In this document: piece by piece, positions 50,759 to 59,530 of the stretch | How the letters are laid out: each line of letters opens with the position of its first letter | How positions within the stretch are numbered: position 1 is the stretch's first letter | From: Kluyvera intermedia | Lineage (GTDB): Bacteria > Pseudomonadota > Gammaproteobacteria > Enterobacterales > Enterobacteriaceae | NCBI RefSeq assembly: GCF_034424175.1 | Contig: NZ_CP139986.1 | Coordinates: forward strand, 1,426,001 to 1,490,000 | DNA length: 64,000 nucleotides | Direction of reading: 5' to 3' | Notes under the pieces: model-generated | What the model saw: the letters and a program-made list of their open reading frames with translations, nothing else | The model's database searches: none | What the model was told of the DNA's origin: nothing | Program-made: the position numbers and the translations under genes

Positions 50759-51733
50759 ATGATGCAGGATTTGCGTCTGATATTAATCATTGTTGGCGCG
50801 ATCGCCATACTCGCTTTACTGGTTCATGGTTTCTGGACGAGCCGTAAAGAACGTTCATCGATGTTCCGCGATCGTCCAATGAAGCGTATGAAGTCTCGTG
50901 AAGCCGATGATGTGTCGGAAGATGACTTTGATGACAATGTTGAAGGCGTGGGTGAAGTTCGTGTCCACAAGGTCAATCACGCCCCTGGGGTTACTGGGGA
51001 GCATGAAGCCCCTCGTCAGTCGCCTCAACACCAGTACCAGCCGCCTTACGAGCGTCAGGCGCAAGCGCCCGTGCGTCCGCAAGAGCCGGTACAGCAGCCG
51101 CCTATGCAACAGCCGCATCAGCCTGTGCAGCCCGCTCAGGCGCCACAGCCTGTGCGTCAGCCTGAACCGCAACCTGTGGCACCACAGCCCGCAGCGCCAC
51201 AGCCAGTTCAACCCGTTGAAGCACCGGTTGTTACGCCTGAACCTGTGCATCAACCACAGTCTGAGCCCGTCGCGCCGCCAGCTGCAGAGCCTGCACCGGT
51301 GGTGAAGGAGCGCAAAGAGACGGTTATCGTGATGAACGTTTCTGCACACCAGGGGTCGTTCATCAACGGCGAAGTGCTGCTCAACAGTATTCAACAGGCC
51401 GGTTTCAAATTTGGCGACATGAATATTTTCCATCGCCATCTTAGCCCGGACGGTAGTGGCCCTGCGCTGTTTAGCCTTGCCAACATGCTGAAACCGGGAA
51501 CCTTTGATCCGGACAACATGAGCGAGATGCAAACGCCGGGCGTCACGATGTTTATGCAGGTTCCCGCTTATGGTGATGAACTGCAAAACTTCAAACTGAT
51601 GCTCCAGTCAGCTCAGTACATCGCTGATGAAGTCGGCGGTGTGGTGCTTGACGATCAGCGCCGCATGATGACTCCGCAAAAAATGCGTGAGTATCAGGAT
51701 CGCATCCGCGAAGTGATAGACGCCAACGCCTGA
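50759..51733 (+). CDS. zipA: Cell-division protein ZipA
   Basis: 324 residues: N-terminal membrane anchor (5-25, LRLILIIVGAIAILALLVHG), a basic/acidic region, a Pro/Gln-rich linker (about 90-185) and a C-terminal FtsZ-binding domain (about 190-324, NGEVLLNSIQQAGFKFGDMNI). Anchors the Z ring to the membrane. The start MMQDLRL at 50759 is used; an upstream frame to 50708 is not conserved. The linker differs much in length and order from E. coli, as is usual. Confidence 0.96.
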   Translation: MMQDLRLILIIVGAIAILALLVHGFWTSRKERSSMFRDRPMKRMKSREADDVSEDDFDDNVEGVGEVRVHKVNHAPGVTGEHEAPRQSPQHQYQPPYERQAQAPVRPQEPVQQPPMQQPHQPVQPAQAPQPVRQPEPQPVAPQPAAPQPVQPVEAPVVTPEPVHQPQSEPVAPPAAEPAPVVKERKETVIVMNVSAHQGSFINGEVLLNSIQQAGFKFGDMNIFHRHLSPDGSGPALFSLANMLKPGTFDPDNMSEMQTPGVTMFMQVPAYGDELQNFKLMLQSAQYIADEVGGVVLDDQRRMMTPQKMREYQDRIREVIDANA

Positions 51734-51763
51734 TAGGTTTGCGCCTTTCCAATCCTTCCTGAA

Positions 51764-51787
51764 CCCCCGCCTGTCGGGGGTTTTTTA
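51764..51787 (+). terminator. Rho-independent terminator of zipA
   Basis: CCCCCG pairs with CGGGGG around CCTGT and is followed by six T (51781-51786). It stands only about 16 bp before the ligA start. Confidence 0.9.
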
Positions 51788-51802
51788 TATTGATGGTGTG
51801 AT

Positions 51803-53818
51803 ATGCAACCAATAGAACAACAACTGACTGAACTGCGAACGACGCTTCGCCATCATGAATACCTTTATCACGTTTTAGATACACCGGAACTGCCGGATGC
51901 GGAATACGACCGTCTGATGCGCGAACTGCGTGAGCTCGAAGCGCAGCATCCTGAACTTATTACTTCGGATTCTCCCACTCAGCGCGTCGGCGCGCAGCCG
52001 CTGGGCGCATTTAGTCAGATTCGCCATGAAGTCCCTATGTTGTCGCTGGATAACGTGTTTGATGAAGAAAGTTTTCTGGCCTTCAACAAACGCGTGCAGG
52101 ACCGCCTGAAGAGCGCGGACAAACTGACCTGGTGCTGTGAGTTGAAACTTGATGGCCTGGCCGTCAGTATCCTGTATGAAAACGGTGTGCTGGTGAGTGC
52201 GGCAACGCGCGGTGACGGAACCACCGGTGAAGATATCACCTCCAACGTGCGCACTATCCGTGCCATCCCGTTGAAATTGCGCGGCGAAAATATTCCGGCA
52301 CGCCTGGAAGTGCGTGGCGAAGTCTTTATGCCGCAGGCTGGCTTTGAAAAAATCAATGACGAAGCGCGCCGCACTGGCAACAAAGTTTTTGCTAACCCGC
52401 GTAATGCGGCGGCCGGTTCGTTACGCCAGCTTGACCCGCGTATTACCGCGAAGCGACCGCTTACTTTCTTCTGTTACGGCGTGGGCGTGCTGGAGGGTGG
52501 TGAGCTGCCGGATACCCATTTGGGGCGTCTGCTGCAATTCAAAGAGTGGGGCCTGCCGGTCAGCGATCGCGTGAAGCTATGCGATTCACCGGAGGAAGTA
52601 CTCGCTTACTACCATAAGGTTGAGGAAGACCGCCCGACGTTAGGCTTTGATATTGATGGTGTGGTCATCAAGGTGAACTCGCTGGCATTACAAGAACAGC
52701 TTGGCTTTGTGGCTCGTGCGCCTCGCTGGGCGGTGGCATTTAAATTCCCCGCGCAAGAACAGATGACGTTTGTCCGTGACGTTGAGTTCCAGGTCGGGCG
52801 TACTGGAGCGATCACACCGGTCGCGCGTCTTGAGCCGGTTCAGGTGGCAGGCGTGCTGGTGAGTAACGCCACACTGCACAATGCTGATGAGATTGAACGT
52901 CTGGGGCTGCGAATTGGCGACAAAGTGGTTATCCGCCGTGCTGGTGACGTTATCCCGCAGGTGGTCAACGTGGTGCTTTCTGAGCGCCCGGACGAAACGC
53001 AGGAGATAGTCTTCCCGACCCATTGCCCGGTGTGTAACTCTGATGTTGAACGTGTTGAAGGCGAAGCCGTGGCTCGCTGTACCGGGGGGTTAATCTGCGG
53101 TGCGCAGCGTAAAGAAGCGCTAAAGCATTTCGTCTCCCGTCGTGCACTTGATGTCGACGGCATGGGCGATAAAATTATCGACCAGTTGGTGGAGAAAGAA
53201 TACGTTCACACCCCGGCCGATCTCTTTACCCTGACGGCGGGAAAACTGACCGGGCTTGACCGTATGGGGCCGAAATCGGCACTGAATGTGGTCAGCGCGT
53301 TGGAGAAAGCCAAACAGACAACATTTGCCCGCTTCCTGTATGCGTTGGGCATCCGCGAAGTTGGGGAAGCGACCGCGGCAGGGTTGGCCGCCTTCTTTGG
53401 CACGCTGAAAACCCTGGAAGCTGCATCGATTGAAGACCTACAGAAAGTGCCGGACGTCGGCGTCGTGGTGGCTAATCACGTATTTAATTTCTTCGCTGAG
53501 GAGAGTAACCGTGAGGTTATCCAGCAGTTGCTCAAAGAAGGCGTAAACTGGCCGGCACCGGTAGTCATTAATGCCGAAGAGATCGACAGTCCGTTTGCTG
53601 GAAAAACCGTGGTGCTGACCGGCAGTCTGAGTCAGATGTCTCGTGATGACGCCAAAGCGCGCCTGGTCGAGCTGGGCGCAAAAGTGGCGGGTAGTGTGTC
53701 GAAGAAAACGGATCTGGTCATTGCCGGTGAAGCCGCTGGCTCAAAGCTTGTAAAAGCGCAGGAGCTGGGCATTGAGGTGATTGATGAAGCTGAAATGCTG
53801 CGCCTGTTAGGAGTCTGA
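51803..53818 (+). CDS. ligA: NAD-dependent DNA ligase LigA
   Basis: 671 residues. Adenylation Lys in CELKLDGLAVS (Lys115), OB fold, a Cys4 zinc finger (CPVC...CTGGLICG), HhH repeats (about 440-560) and a BRCT domain (about 590-671; FAGKTVVLTGSLSQMSRDDAK). Seals nicks in replication and repair. The ypeB gene begins one base after its stop. Confidence 0.98.
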   Translation: MQPIEQQLTELRTTLRHHEYLYHVLDTPELPDAEYDRLMRELRELEAQHPELITSDSPTQRVGAQPLGAFSQIRHEVPMLSLDNVFDEESFLAFNKRVQDRLKSADKLTWCCELKLDGLAVSILYENGVLVSAATRGDGTTGEDITSNVRTIRAIPLKLRGENIPARLEVRGEVFMPQAGFEKINDEARRTGNKVFANPRNAAAGSLRQLDPRITAKRPLTFFCYGVGVLEGGELPDTHLGRLLQFKEWGLPVSDRVKLCDSPEEVLAYYHKVEEDRPTLGFDIDGVVIKVNSLALQEQLGFVARAPRWAVAFKFPAQEQMTFVRDVEFQVGRTGAITPVARLEPVQVAGVLVSNATLHNADEIERLGLRIGDKVVIRRAGDVIPQVVNVVLSERPDETQEIVFPTHCPVCNSDVERVEGEAVARCTGGLICGAQRKEALKHFVSRRALDVDGMGDKIIDQLVEKEYVHTPADLFTLTAGKLTGLDRMGPKSALNVVSALEKAKQTTFARFLYALGIREVGEATAAGLAAFFGTLKTLEAASIEDLQKVPDVGVVVANHVFNFFAEESNREVIQQLLKEGVNWPAPVVINAEEIDSPFAGKTVVLTGSLSQMSRDDAKARLVELGAKVAGSVSKKTDLVIAGEAAGSKLVKAQELGIEVIDEAEMLRLLGV

Positions 53819-53819
53819 A

Positions 53820-54032
53820 GTGGATAAAGATCAGCTTATTGAGATAGCTAACACTGAAATGCCGTTCGGCAAGTACAAGGGGCGCAGGCTGATTGATGTG
53901 CCTGAAGAGTACCTGTTGTGGTTTGCCCGTAAGGATCAATTCCCTGCCGGGCATCTTGGCGAGCTGATGCAATTGACGTTGCTGATTAAAACTGAAGGGC
54001 TGACCCAACTGGTGCAGCCCCTGAAACGCTAG
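53820..54032 (+). CDS. ypeB: DUF3820 small protein YpeB
   Basis: 70 residues; DUF3820 pattern MPFGKYKGRRLIDVPEEYLLWFARK. The start codon is GTG (53820), one base after the ligA stop, so it is likely co-translated. The stop overlaps the convergent yfeH by 4 bp. Family resembles exonuclease-associated domains; function unknown. Confidence 0.92.
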   Translation: MDKDQLIEIANTEMPFGKYKGRRLIDVPEEYLLWFARKDQFPAGHLGELMQLTLLIKTEGLTQLVQPLKR

Positions 54033-55024
54033 TTACCGACGCGGGCCTGCTCTTTGGCCTGCAATTTCTCCGCCTGCGCTTTATAGCGGCGCGCCAGCAC
54101 CGCGCAGGTCATCAACTGAATCTGGTGGAAGATCATCAGCGGCAGCACCATCATTCCCAGCACGGATGTCGGGAAAAGAATATTGGCCATCGGAATACCG
54201 TTGGCCAGACTCTTTTTCGACCCGCAGAACACAATAGTAATCTCATCCGCTTTATTAAAGCCCAGTCGACGTGCGACGACGGTATTAATCAGGATTATCA
54301 GCGCCAGTAGCACTATGCTGACGATCACGATAAACAGCAGTGAACCGACGCCAACCTTGTGCCAAATTCCGTTGACCACCGCCTCGCTAAAGGCGGAATA
54401 GACGACCAGCAGAATCGATGTCTGGTCAGTTTTGGCAATCCATTTCTTATGTTTGGTGACAAACGCTGCCGTCCATGGGCGAGAAAGGTGACCCAGCACA
54501 AAGGGGAGCAGCAGTTGCAGCATGATTTTACCCACCTGTTCAAGGCTACCGCCTGCGCCATGCACATTCATCACCAGGCCCACCAACAACGGCGAGAGGA
54601 AAATCCCCAGCAGACTGGAGGCGGAAGCGGAACACACGGCTGCTGCAACGTTACCGCCAGCAAGGGAGGTAAAGGCAATCGCCGACTGCACGGTAGCAGG
54701 CAGGATACACAGATACAGGAAACCGGAGTAGAGCAGCGGGTCAACGTTAATCGGAGCCCACCAGGCAAACAATACGCCCAGCACCGGGAAAACCACGAAG
54801 GTGCTGCACATGACCCACAGATGCAGCCGCCAGTGGCTTCCGCCAGCGATAATCGACTCGCGTGACAGCTTGGCACCGTGCATAAAAAACAGCAACGCAA
54901 TGGCGGCAGTAGTCAGGTTTTCGAAAAAGGGCACGAACTCGCCGCGCGCCGGGAAGAAGGTGGCAAGCAGGACGACAGCGATAAGCGTTAATGTGAATGG
55001 ATCCAGAATACGGAAAAGTTTCAT
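54029..55024 (-). CDS. yfeH: Bile acid:sodium symporter-like YfeH
   Basis: 331-residue membrane protein of the SBF/BASS superfamily (DUF3318-like) with about nine hydrophobic segments. The start MKLFRILDPF at 55024 follows AGGAG and equals the E. coli size; the frame extends further but the extension is unlike the family. Divergent from yfeR. Substrate unknown. Confidence 0.92.
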   Translation of the reverse strand: MKLFRILDPFTLTLIAVVLLATFFPARGEFVPFFENLTTAAIALLFFMHGAKLSRESIIAGGSHWRLHLWVMCSTFVVFPVLGVLFAWWAPINVDPLLYSGFLYLCILPATVQSAIAFTSLAGGNVAAAVCSASASSLLGIFLSPLLVGLVMNVHGAGGSLEQVGKIMLQLLLPFVLGHLSRPWTAAFVTKHKKWIAKTDQTSILLVVYSAFSEAVVNGIWHKVGVGSLLFIVIVSIVLLALIILINTVVARRLGFNKADEITIVFCGSKKSLANGIPMANILFPTSVLGMMVLPLMIFHQIQLMTCAVLARRYKAQAEKLQAKEQARVGN

Positions 55025-55113
55025 AAAAACTCCTGAAGATCGATGCAGACATTTTGCTTTTTTATTTTTGAGAAATAAAATTGATTTATTGCATCCATTC
55101 ATGAATAAAACAG

Positions 55114-56040
55114 ATGAATTATTCGTTACGGCAGTTAAAGGTCTTTGTCACGGTGGCTCAGGCGAAAAGTTTTAGTCGGGCAGGGGAGATTATTGGTCTT
55201 AGCCAGTCGGCTGTCAGCCATAGTGTGAAGGAACTGGAAAACCAAACCGGGGTTCGGCTGTTGGATCGCACGACCCGTGAAGTGGTGCTGACAGAGGCCG
55301 GGAAGCAGCTGGCGTTAAGGCTGGAGCGACAGCTTGATGAGCTACATGCTACGTTGCGTGAAGCTGGGCGAATTGGCCAGCAGCTTAGCGGTACGGTGCG
55401 GGTCGCAGCAAGCCAGACCATTTCGGCACACCTGATTCCCCAATGTATCGCGCAGAGCAACCGGCGTTACCCCGATATTCGCTTTGTGCTTCACGACCGC
55501 CCGCAGCAGTGGGTGCTGGAAAGTATTCGGCAAGGGGATGTGGATTTTGGCATTGTGATTGATCCCGGCGTGGTGGGGGATTTGCAGTGTGAGACGGTAT
55601 TGTCGGAACCCTTTTTTTTACTTTGCCGGAATGACCACCCTTTTGCAGCATTACCGAGCGTGAACTGGCAGGCGCTACAAGGCTCGAAGCTGGTGCTACA
55701 GGATTATGCATCCGGCAGTCGTATGTTGATTGATGCCGCGCTGCGTCTGCATGATATCGACGCCAATATCGTGCAGGAAATTGGTCACCCGGCGACGCTC
55801 TTTCCGATGGTGACGGCTGGTATCGGTATCAGCATTATTCCGGCATTGGCGCTGCCGCTGCCGGAGGGCAGTCCGTTGGTGGTGAAACGCCTATCACCGG
55901 GTGTTGAACGCCAGTTGATGCTGGCACGACGTAAAAAGCGTTCGCTCTCAACGGCGGCACAGGCGCTGTGGGACGTCGTTGGCGAACAGGGCCAGTGCTT
56001 GATGGACGAACGCTTACAGGATCCGTTGTATCAGATATAA
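55114..56040 (+). CDS. yfeR: LysR-family regulator YfeR
   Basis: 308 residues: N-terminal HTH (LRQLKVFVTVAQAKSFSRAGEIIGLSQSAVSHSVKELE) and C-terminal effector domain. In E. coli YfeR controls the divergent yfeH in response to osmolarity. 89 bp separate the two genes. It overlaps the convergent FlxA-like gene by 10 bp. Exact E. coli length. Confidence 0.94.
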   Translation: MNYSLRQLKVFVTVAQAKSFSRAGEIIGLSQSAVSHSVKELENQTGVRLLDRTTREVVLTEAGKQLALRLERQLDELHATLREAGRIGQQLSGTVRVAASQTISAHLIPQCIAQSNRRYPDIRFVLHDRPQQWVLESIRQGDVDFGIVIDPGVVGDLQCETVLSEPFFLLCRNDHPFAALPSVNWQALQGSKLVLQDYASGSRMLIDAALRLHDIDANIVQEIGHPATLFPMVTAGIGISIIPALALPLPEGSPLVVKRLSPGVERQLMLARRKKRSLSTAAQALWDVVGEQGQCLMDERLQDPLYQI

Positions 56041-56372
56041 ACATCGATCTGATGGTCGTCGCTGGGGTTGTTGACCCCGGTGACGGCAGCAGAAGAGGCT
56101 TCCTGTTTTTCTTGCGCTTTCTCTGCCTGTTGGTTTTGTAGCTGCGCCAATTGAGCCTCCAGCATGGCAATTTGTTCCTGAATCATTTCTGCCTGCTTCT
56201 GTTTTTCTTCCGCACTTCCGCTGCCATCGGCAATTTCTTTAAGCTGCTGGGTGAGTTTGACAATTTGCTGGGTGATTCGCGCCATTTGGGATGCTGTATC
56301 GTTACCGCTGGGTGCGGCGGTACTGGTGGTGGTTTTTAGCGAAGCGATAGAAGGAGCGCTGATGGTGGTCAT
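56031..56372 (-). CDS. FlxA-like coiled-coil protein
   Basis: 113 residues when started at MTTISAP (56372). Central coiled coil (about 35-85: QITQQIVKL...QLKEIADGSGS then EEKQKQAEMIQEQIAMLEAQLAQLQNQ) with a GSGSAEEKQ turn, and Ser/Thr/Ala-rich ends; matches the FlxA family. An upstream ATG at 56414 would add 14 hydrophobic residues. Not present beside yfeR in K-12. FlxA in E. coli is flagellum-regulated; no such promoter was seen here. Confidence 0.78.
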   Translation of the reverse strand: MTTISAPSIASLKTTTSTAAPSGNDTASQMARITQQIVKLTQQLKEIADGSGSAEEKQKQAEMIQEQIAMLEAQLAQLQNQQAEKAQEKQEASSAAVTGVNNPSDDHQIDVYI

Positions 56373-56436
56373 GGTGAACGCCTTATATAAGGGAAATATA
56401 AGGAGTATCGGCAAAAAGGGGGGAGACTTGAGTTTT

Positions 56437-56466
56437 TCCCGGCGGCGCTGCGCTTGGCCGGGCTAC
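56437..56466. repeat. REP element near lysine tRNA
   Basis: TCCCGGCGGCGCTGCGCTTGG CCGGGCTAC-type unit, single copy, upstream of the FlxA-like gene and downstream of the tRNA operon. Confidence 0.85.
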
Positions 56467-56508
56467 CCGGTATTGCGGCAGGTTCGAATCTTACAAATCG
56501 CAGATAGC

Positions 56509-56536
56509 AAAAAAGCGCCTTTAGGGCGCTTTTTTA
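56509..56536 (-). terminator. Terminator of the tRNA-Val/Lys operon
   Basis: AAAAGCGCC (56511-56519) pairs with GGCGCTTTT (56525-56533) around TTTAG; the A-run at 56509-56514 gives a U-tract on the minus strand. Three bp after the tRNA-Lys CCA end. Confidence 0.9.
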
Positions 56537-56539
56537 CAT

Positions 56540-56615
56540 TGGTGGGGCGTGCAGGATTCGAACCTGCGACCAATTGATTAAAAGTCAACTGCTCTACCAA
56601 CTGAGCTAACGCCCC
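56540..56615 (-). tRNA. lysV: tRNA-Lys (anticodon TTT)
   Basis: 76-nt gene with encoded CCA. Acceptor GGGGCGT pairs with ACGCCCC, anticodon loop CTTTTAA with TTT, and T arm GGTTCGAATCC. Last gene of the minus-strand operon with three tRNA-Val genes. Corresponds to E. coli lysV. Confidence 0.97.
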
Positions 56616-56619
56616 GAAG

Positions 56620-56695
56620 TGGTGGGTGATGACGGGATCGAACCGCCGACCCCCTCCTTGTAAGGGAGGTGCTCTCCCAGCTGAGCTAATCACCC
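56620..56695 (-). tRNA. valY: tRNA-Val (anticodon TAC), copy 1
   Basis: 76-nt gene with encoded CCA, acceptor GGGTGAT/ATCACCC, anticodon loop TTACAA, T arm GGTTCGATCCC. Four bp from tRNA-Lys. Identical to the next two copies; the letter is assigned by order in E. coli (valU-valX-valY-lysV). Confidence 0.97.
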
Positions 56696-56741
56696 ACTTC
56701 GGTACTTCACATTTTGACAGAAAATCCAGCTGGCGAGAAAT

Positions 56742-56817
56742 TGGTGGGTGATGACGGGATCGAACCGCCGACCCCCTCCTTGTAAGGGAGGTGCTCTCCC
56801 AGCTGAGCTAATCACCC
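56742..56817 (-). tRNA. valX: tRNA-Val (anticodon TAC), copy 2
   Basis: Same 76-nt sequence as the first copy, 46 bp upstream of it in the operon. Spacers between copies differ, so only the tRNA body is repeated. Confidence 0.97.
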
Positions 56818-56863
56818 ACTTCTCAATTTTCTGTTCTACACGGCGGAGACTACTAAAAGTAGT

Positions 56864-56939
56864 TGGTGGGTGATGACGGGATCGAACCGCCGACCCCCTC
56901 CTTGTAAGGGAGGTGCTCTCCCAGCTGAGCTAATCACCC
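56864..56939 (-). tRNA. valU: tRNA-Val (anticodon TAC), copy 3
   Basis: First gene of the tRNA operon, identical in sequence to the other two; starts about 18 bp after the strong promoter -10. Confidence 0.97.
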
Positions 56940-56956
56940 CCGCTGTGTGGAGTCGC

Positions 56957-56984
56957 ATTATAGGGAGAGTTGAAAATGAGTCAA
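56957..56984 (-). promoter_or_regulatory. Strong sigma-70 promoter of the tRNA-Val/Lys operon
   Basis: On the minus strand TTGACT (56984-56979), a 16-bp spacer and a perfect TATAAT (56962-56957), followed by the GC-rich discriminator GCGACTCC typical of stringently controlled stable-RNA promoters. Divergent from gltX. The 247-bp gap 56940-57186 has no gene. Confidence 0.85.
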
Positions 56985-57186
56985 CGCATTTTCTAAAGAA
57001 ATTGTTCGTTCGTCGTAAAAATAATCAATGCGCACGTTAAACGCTCTATTATGTATGAATTATAAGCAAAATCAGCAAACCATGCGCTGGCGGTGGGAAC
57101 AACTGAATGGGAGTGATAGAATATTGCCCACTATTATTACTCGTGTTTGCCGGCTGTCGGCATCTTTATAAACGTAAGGCCATTTC

Positions 57187-58602
57187 ATGAAAATCAAAAC
57201 TCGCTTCGCGCCTAGCCCAACCGGCTATCTGCACGTCGGCGGTGCTCGTACTGCTCTTTACTCCTGGCTTTTTGCACGTCACAACGACGGTGAGTTCGTG
57301 CTGCGTATTGAAGACACCGATCTCGAGCGCTCAACCCCAGAAGCCATTGAAGCCATTATGGATGGGATGAATTGGCTAAACCTGGAGTGGGATGAAGGCC
57401 CGTACTATCAGACCAAACGTTTTGATCGCTACAATGCGGTCATTGATGAGATGCTGGTCGCAGGCACGGCTTATAAATGCTACTGCTCTAAAGAGCGTCT
57501 GGATGCTCTGCGTGAAGAGCAGATGGCAAAAGGTGACAAACCTCGCTACGACGGACGTTGCCGCCATGGTCACGAACATCATGCCGACGACGAGCCTTGC
57601 GTGGTACGTTTTGCCAACCCGGAAGATGGCTCTGTTATTTTTGACGACCAGATCCGTGGTCCAATTGAATTCAGTAACCACGAGCTGGACGATCTGATCA
57701 TCCGTCGTACCGATGGTTCTCCAACCTACAACTTCTGTGTGGTTGTGGACGACTGGGATATGGAAATCACCCACGTCATCCGTGGCGAAGACCATATCAA
57801 CAACACCCCGCGTCAGATCAACATTCTGAAAGCATTGAATGCACCGGTGCCGGTTTATGCGCACGTGTCGATGATCAACGGCGATGACGGTAAAAAATTA
57901 TCCAAACGTCATGGCGCGGTCAGCGTTATGCAGTATCGCGATGACGGTTATCTGCCGGAAGCGCTGCTGAACTATCTGGTGCGCCTGGGCTGGTCCAGCG
58001 GCGATCAGGAAATCTTCACCCGTGAAGAGATGATCAAGTTGTTCTCTCTTGGCGCGGTAAGCAAATCTGCCAGCGCGTTCAACACTGAAAAACTGCAGTG
58101 GCTGAACCATCACTACATCAACACTCTGGCACCTGAGTACGTGGCAACGCATCTGCAATGGCACATTGAGCAGGAAAATATCGATACCCGTATGGGTCCA
58201 CAGCTCTGTGAGCTGGTCACCCTGCTGGGCGAGCGCTGCAAAACGCTTAAAGAGATGGCGCAGAGCTGCCGTTACTTCTACGAAGATTTTGCAGAATTCG
58301 ATGCGGATGCGGCGAAGAAACACCTGCGTCCAGTTGCCCGCCAGCCGCTGGAAGTCGTACGCGACAAAATCGCTGCAATTACCGAATGGACTGCGGAAAA
58401 CGTGCACCACGCTATTCAGTCTACCGCTGATGAGTTGGAAGTTGGCATGGGTAAAGTGGGAATGCCGCTGCGTGTTGCGGTAACTGGGGCAGGGCAGTCA
58501 CCTGCGCTGGACGTTACCGTGCATGCTATCGGTAAATCTCGCAGCGTTGAACGTATCAATAAAGCATTAGGCTTTATTGCTGAGCGTGAAAGTCAGCAGT
58601 AA
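57187..58602 (+). CDS. gltX: Glutamyl-tRNA synthetase GltX
   Basis: 471-residue class I synthetase charging tRNA-Glu. HIGH-type motif PSPTGYLHVGGART, KMSKS-type KKLSKRHGA, and a zinc site Cys98/Cys100/Cys125/His127 (KCYCSKE, GRCRHGHE). Exact E. coli length. Convergent with the yfeD remnant through a shared terminator. Confidence 0.98.
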   Translation: MKIKTRFAPSPTGYLHVGGARTALYSWLFARHNDGEFVLRIEDTDLERSTPEAIEAIMDGMNWLNLEWDEGPYYQTKRFDRYNAVIDEMLVAGTAYKCYCSKERLDALREEQMAKGDKPRYDGRCRHGHEHHADDEPCVVRFANPEDGSVIFDDQIRGPIEFSNHELDDLIIRRTDGSPTYNFCVVVDDWDMEITHVIRGEDHINNTPRQINILKALNAPVPVYAHVSMINGDDGKKLSKRHGAVSVMQYRDDGYLPEALLNYLVRLGWSSGDQEIFTREEMIKLFSLGAVSKSASAFNTEKLQWLNHHYINTLAPEYVATHLQWHIEQENIDTRMGPQLCELVTLLGERCKTLKEMAQSCRYFYEDFAEFDADAAKKHLRPVARQPLEVVRDKIAAITEWTAENVHHAIQSTADELEVGMGKVGMPLRVAVTGAGQSPALDVTVHAIGKSRSVERINKALGFIAERESQQ

Positions 58603-58618
58603 TTTTCTTTATATGTAT

Positions 58619-58645
58619 AAAAAGCGGGGAAACCCGCTTTTTTTA
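58619..58645. terminator. Terminator after gltX, overlapping the yfeD stop
   Basis: AAAAAGCGGG and CCCGCTTTTT form the stem around GAAA, with T-tracts on both strands, so it can serve gltX and the former yfeD transcript. The yfeD TAA (58643-58645) overlaps its T-run. Confidence 0.9.
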
Positions 58646-58762
58646 TGCCTCATTTTTGTCTTCATTTATCCCGAGCCGCGTCAAAAATCCGCTGAGTCCT
58701 ATCCGTAACAGCAATTGGTTTAACCTCAACTGTTCCACTGGCGTCATATTGCGCAAAATATC
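58643..58762 (-). pseudogene. yfeD: yfeD C-terminal fragment, cut off by IS1
   Basis: Reading the minus strand from the IS1 left edge gives DILRNMTPVEQLRLNQLL, then LRIGLSGFLTRLGINEDK, then NEA and TAA. This is in frame with the 5' fragment at 59531-59820 once IS1 and one copy of the 8-bp duplication are removed. It resembles the C-terminus of YfeC. It has no start and is not expected to be made. Confidence 0.9.
58755..58762. repeat. IS1 target site duplication, left copy (right copy 59531-59538)
   Basis: AAAATATC on both sides of IS1, identical. The AT-rich target fits IS1's preference. Confidence 0.95.
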
Positions 58763-58817
58763 GGTGATGCTGCCAACTTACTGATTTAGTGTATGATGGT
58801 GTTTTTGAGGTGCTCCA

Positions 58818-59093
58818 GTGGCTTCTGTTTCTATCAGCTGTCCCTCCTGTTCAGCTACTGACGGGGTGGTGCGTAACGGCAAAAGCACCGCCGGACATCA
58901 GCGCTATCTCTGCTCTCACTGCCGTAAAACATGGCAACTGCAGTTCACTTACACCGCTTCTCAACCCGGTACGCACCAGAAAATCATTGATATGGCCATG
59001 AATGGCGTTGGATGCCGGGCAACTGCCCGCATTATGGGCGTTGGCCTCAACACGATTTTCCGCCATTTAAAAAACTCAGGCCGCAGTCGGTAA
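58818..59093 (+). CDS. insA: IS1 InsA
   Basis: 91 residues, GTG start, zinc-finger (CPSC...CSHC) and HTH DNA-binding protein that binds IS1 ends and represses. The A6C slippery string at 59069-59075 (AAAAAAC) directs the -1 frameshift into insB that makes the InsAB' transposase. Confidence 0.97.
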   Translation: MASVSISCPSCSATDGVVRNGKSTAGHQRYLCSHCRKTWQLQFTYTASQPGTHQKIIDMAMNGVGCRATARIMGVGLNTIFRHLKNSGRSR

Positions 59094-59515
59094 CCTCGCG
59101 CATACAGCCGGGCAGTGACGTCATCGTCTGCGCGGAAATGGACGAACAGTGGGGATACGTCGGGGCTAAATCGCGCCAGCGCTGGCTGTTTTACGCGTAT
59201 GACAGGCTCCGGAAGACGGTTGTTGCGCACGTATTCGGTGAACGCACTATGGCGACGCTGGGGCGTCTTATGAGCCTGCTGTCACCCTTTGACGTGGTGA
59301 TATGGATGACGGATGGCTGGCCGCTGTATGAATCCCGCCTGAAGGGAAAGCTGCACATAATCAGCAAGCGATATACGCAGCGAATTGAGCGGCATAACCT
59401 GAATCTGAGGCAGCACCTGGCACGGCTGGGACGGAAGTCGCTGTCGTTCTCAAAATCGGTGGAGCTGCATGACAAAGTCATCGGGCATTATCTGAACATA
59501 AAACACTATCAATAA
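59012..59515 (+). CDS. insB: IS1 InsB (transposase part)
   Basis: 167-residue frame with the DDE domain: ...CAEMDEQWGYVG, WMTDGWPLY and QRIERHNLNLRQHLARLGRKS. Functional only as InsAB' after frameshifting at 59069-59075. Frame intact, so the element is probably mobile. Confidence 0.97.
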   Translation: MPGNCPHYGRWPQHDFPPFKKLRPQSVTSRIQPGSDVIVCAEMDEQWGYVGAKSRQRWLFYAYDRLRKTVVAHVFGERTMATLGRLMSLLSPFDVVIWMTDGWPLYESRLKGKLHIISKRYTQRIERHNLNLRQHLARLGRKSLSFSKSVELHDKVIGHYLNIKHYQ

Positions 59516-59530
59516 GTTGGAGTCATTACC

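Larger units (their letters stand above)
58763..59530. mobile_element. Complete IS1, 768 bp, inserted in yfeD
   Basis: Left end GGTGATGCTGCCAACTTACT and right end (inverse) GGTAATGACTCCAACTTATT are the IS1 terminal inverted repeats. Length is exactly 768 bp and both IS1 genes are intact. An 8-bp direct repeat AAAATATC lies at 58755-58762 and 59531-59538. Intact ends and a perfect duplication point to a recent insertion. Confidence 0.98.

Noticed and set aside
56620..56939. Regularly spaced repeats that could suggest a CRISPR array
   Set aside because: The repeats are three 76-nt tRNA-Val genes with full cloverleaf and CCA; no cas genes or short spacers.
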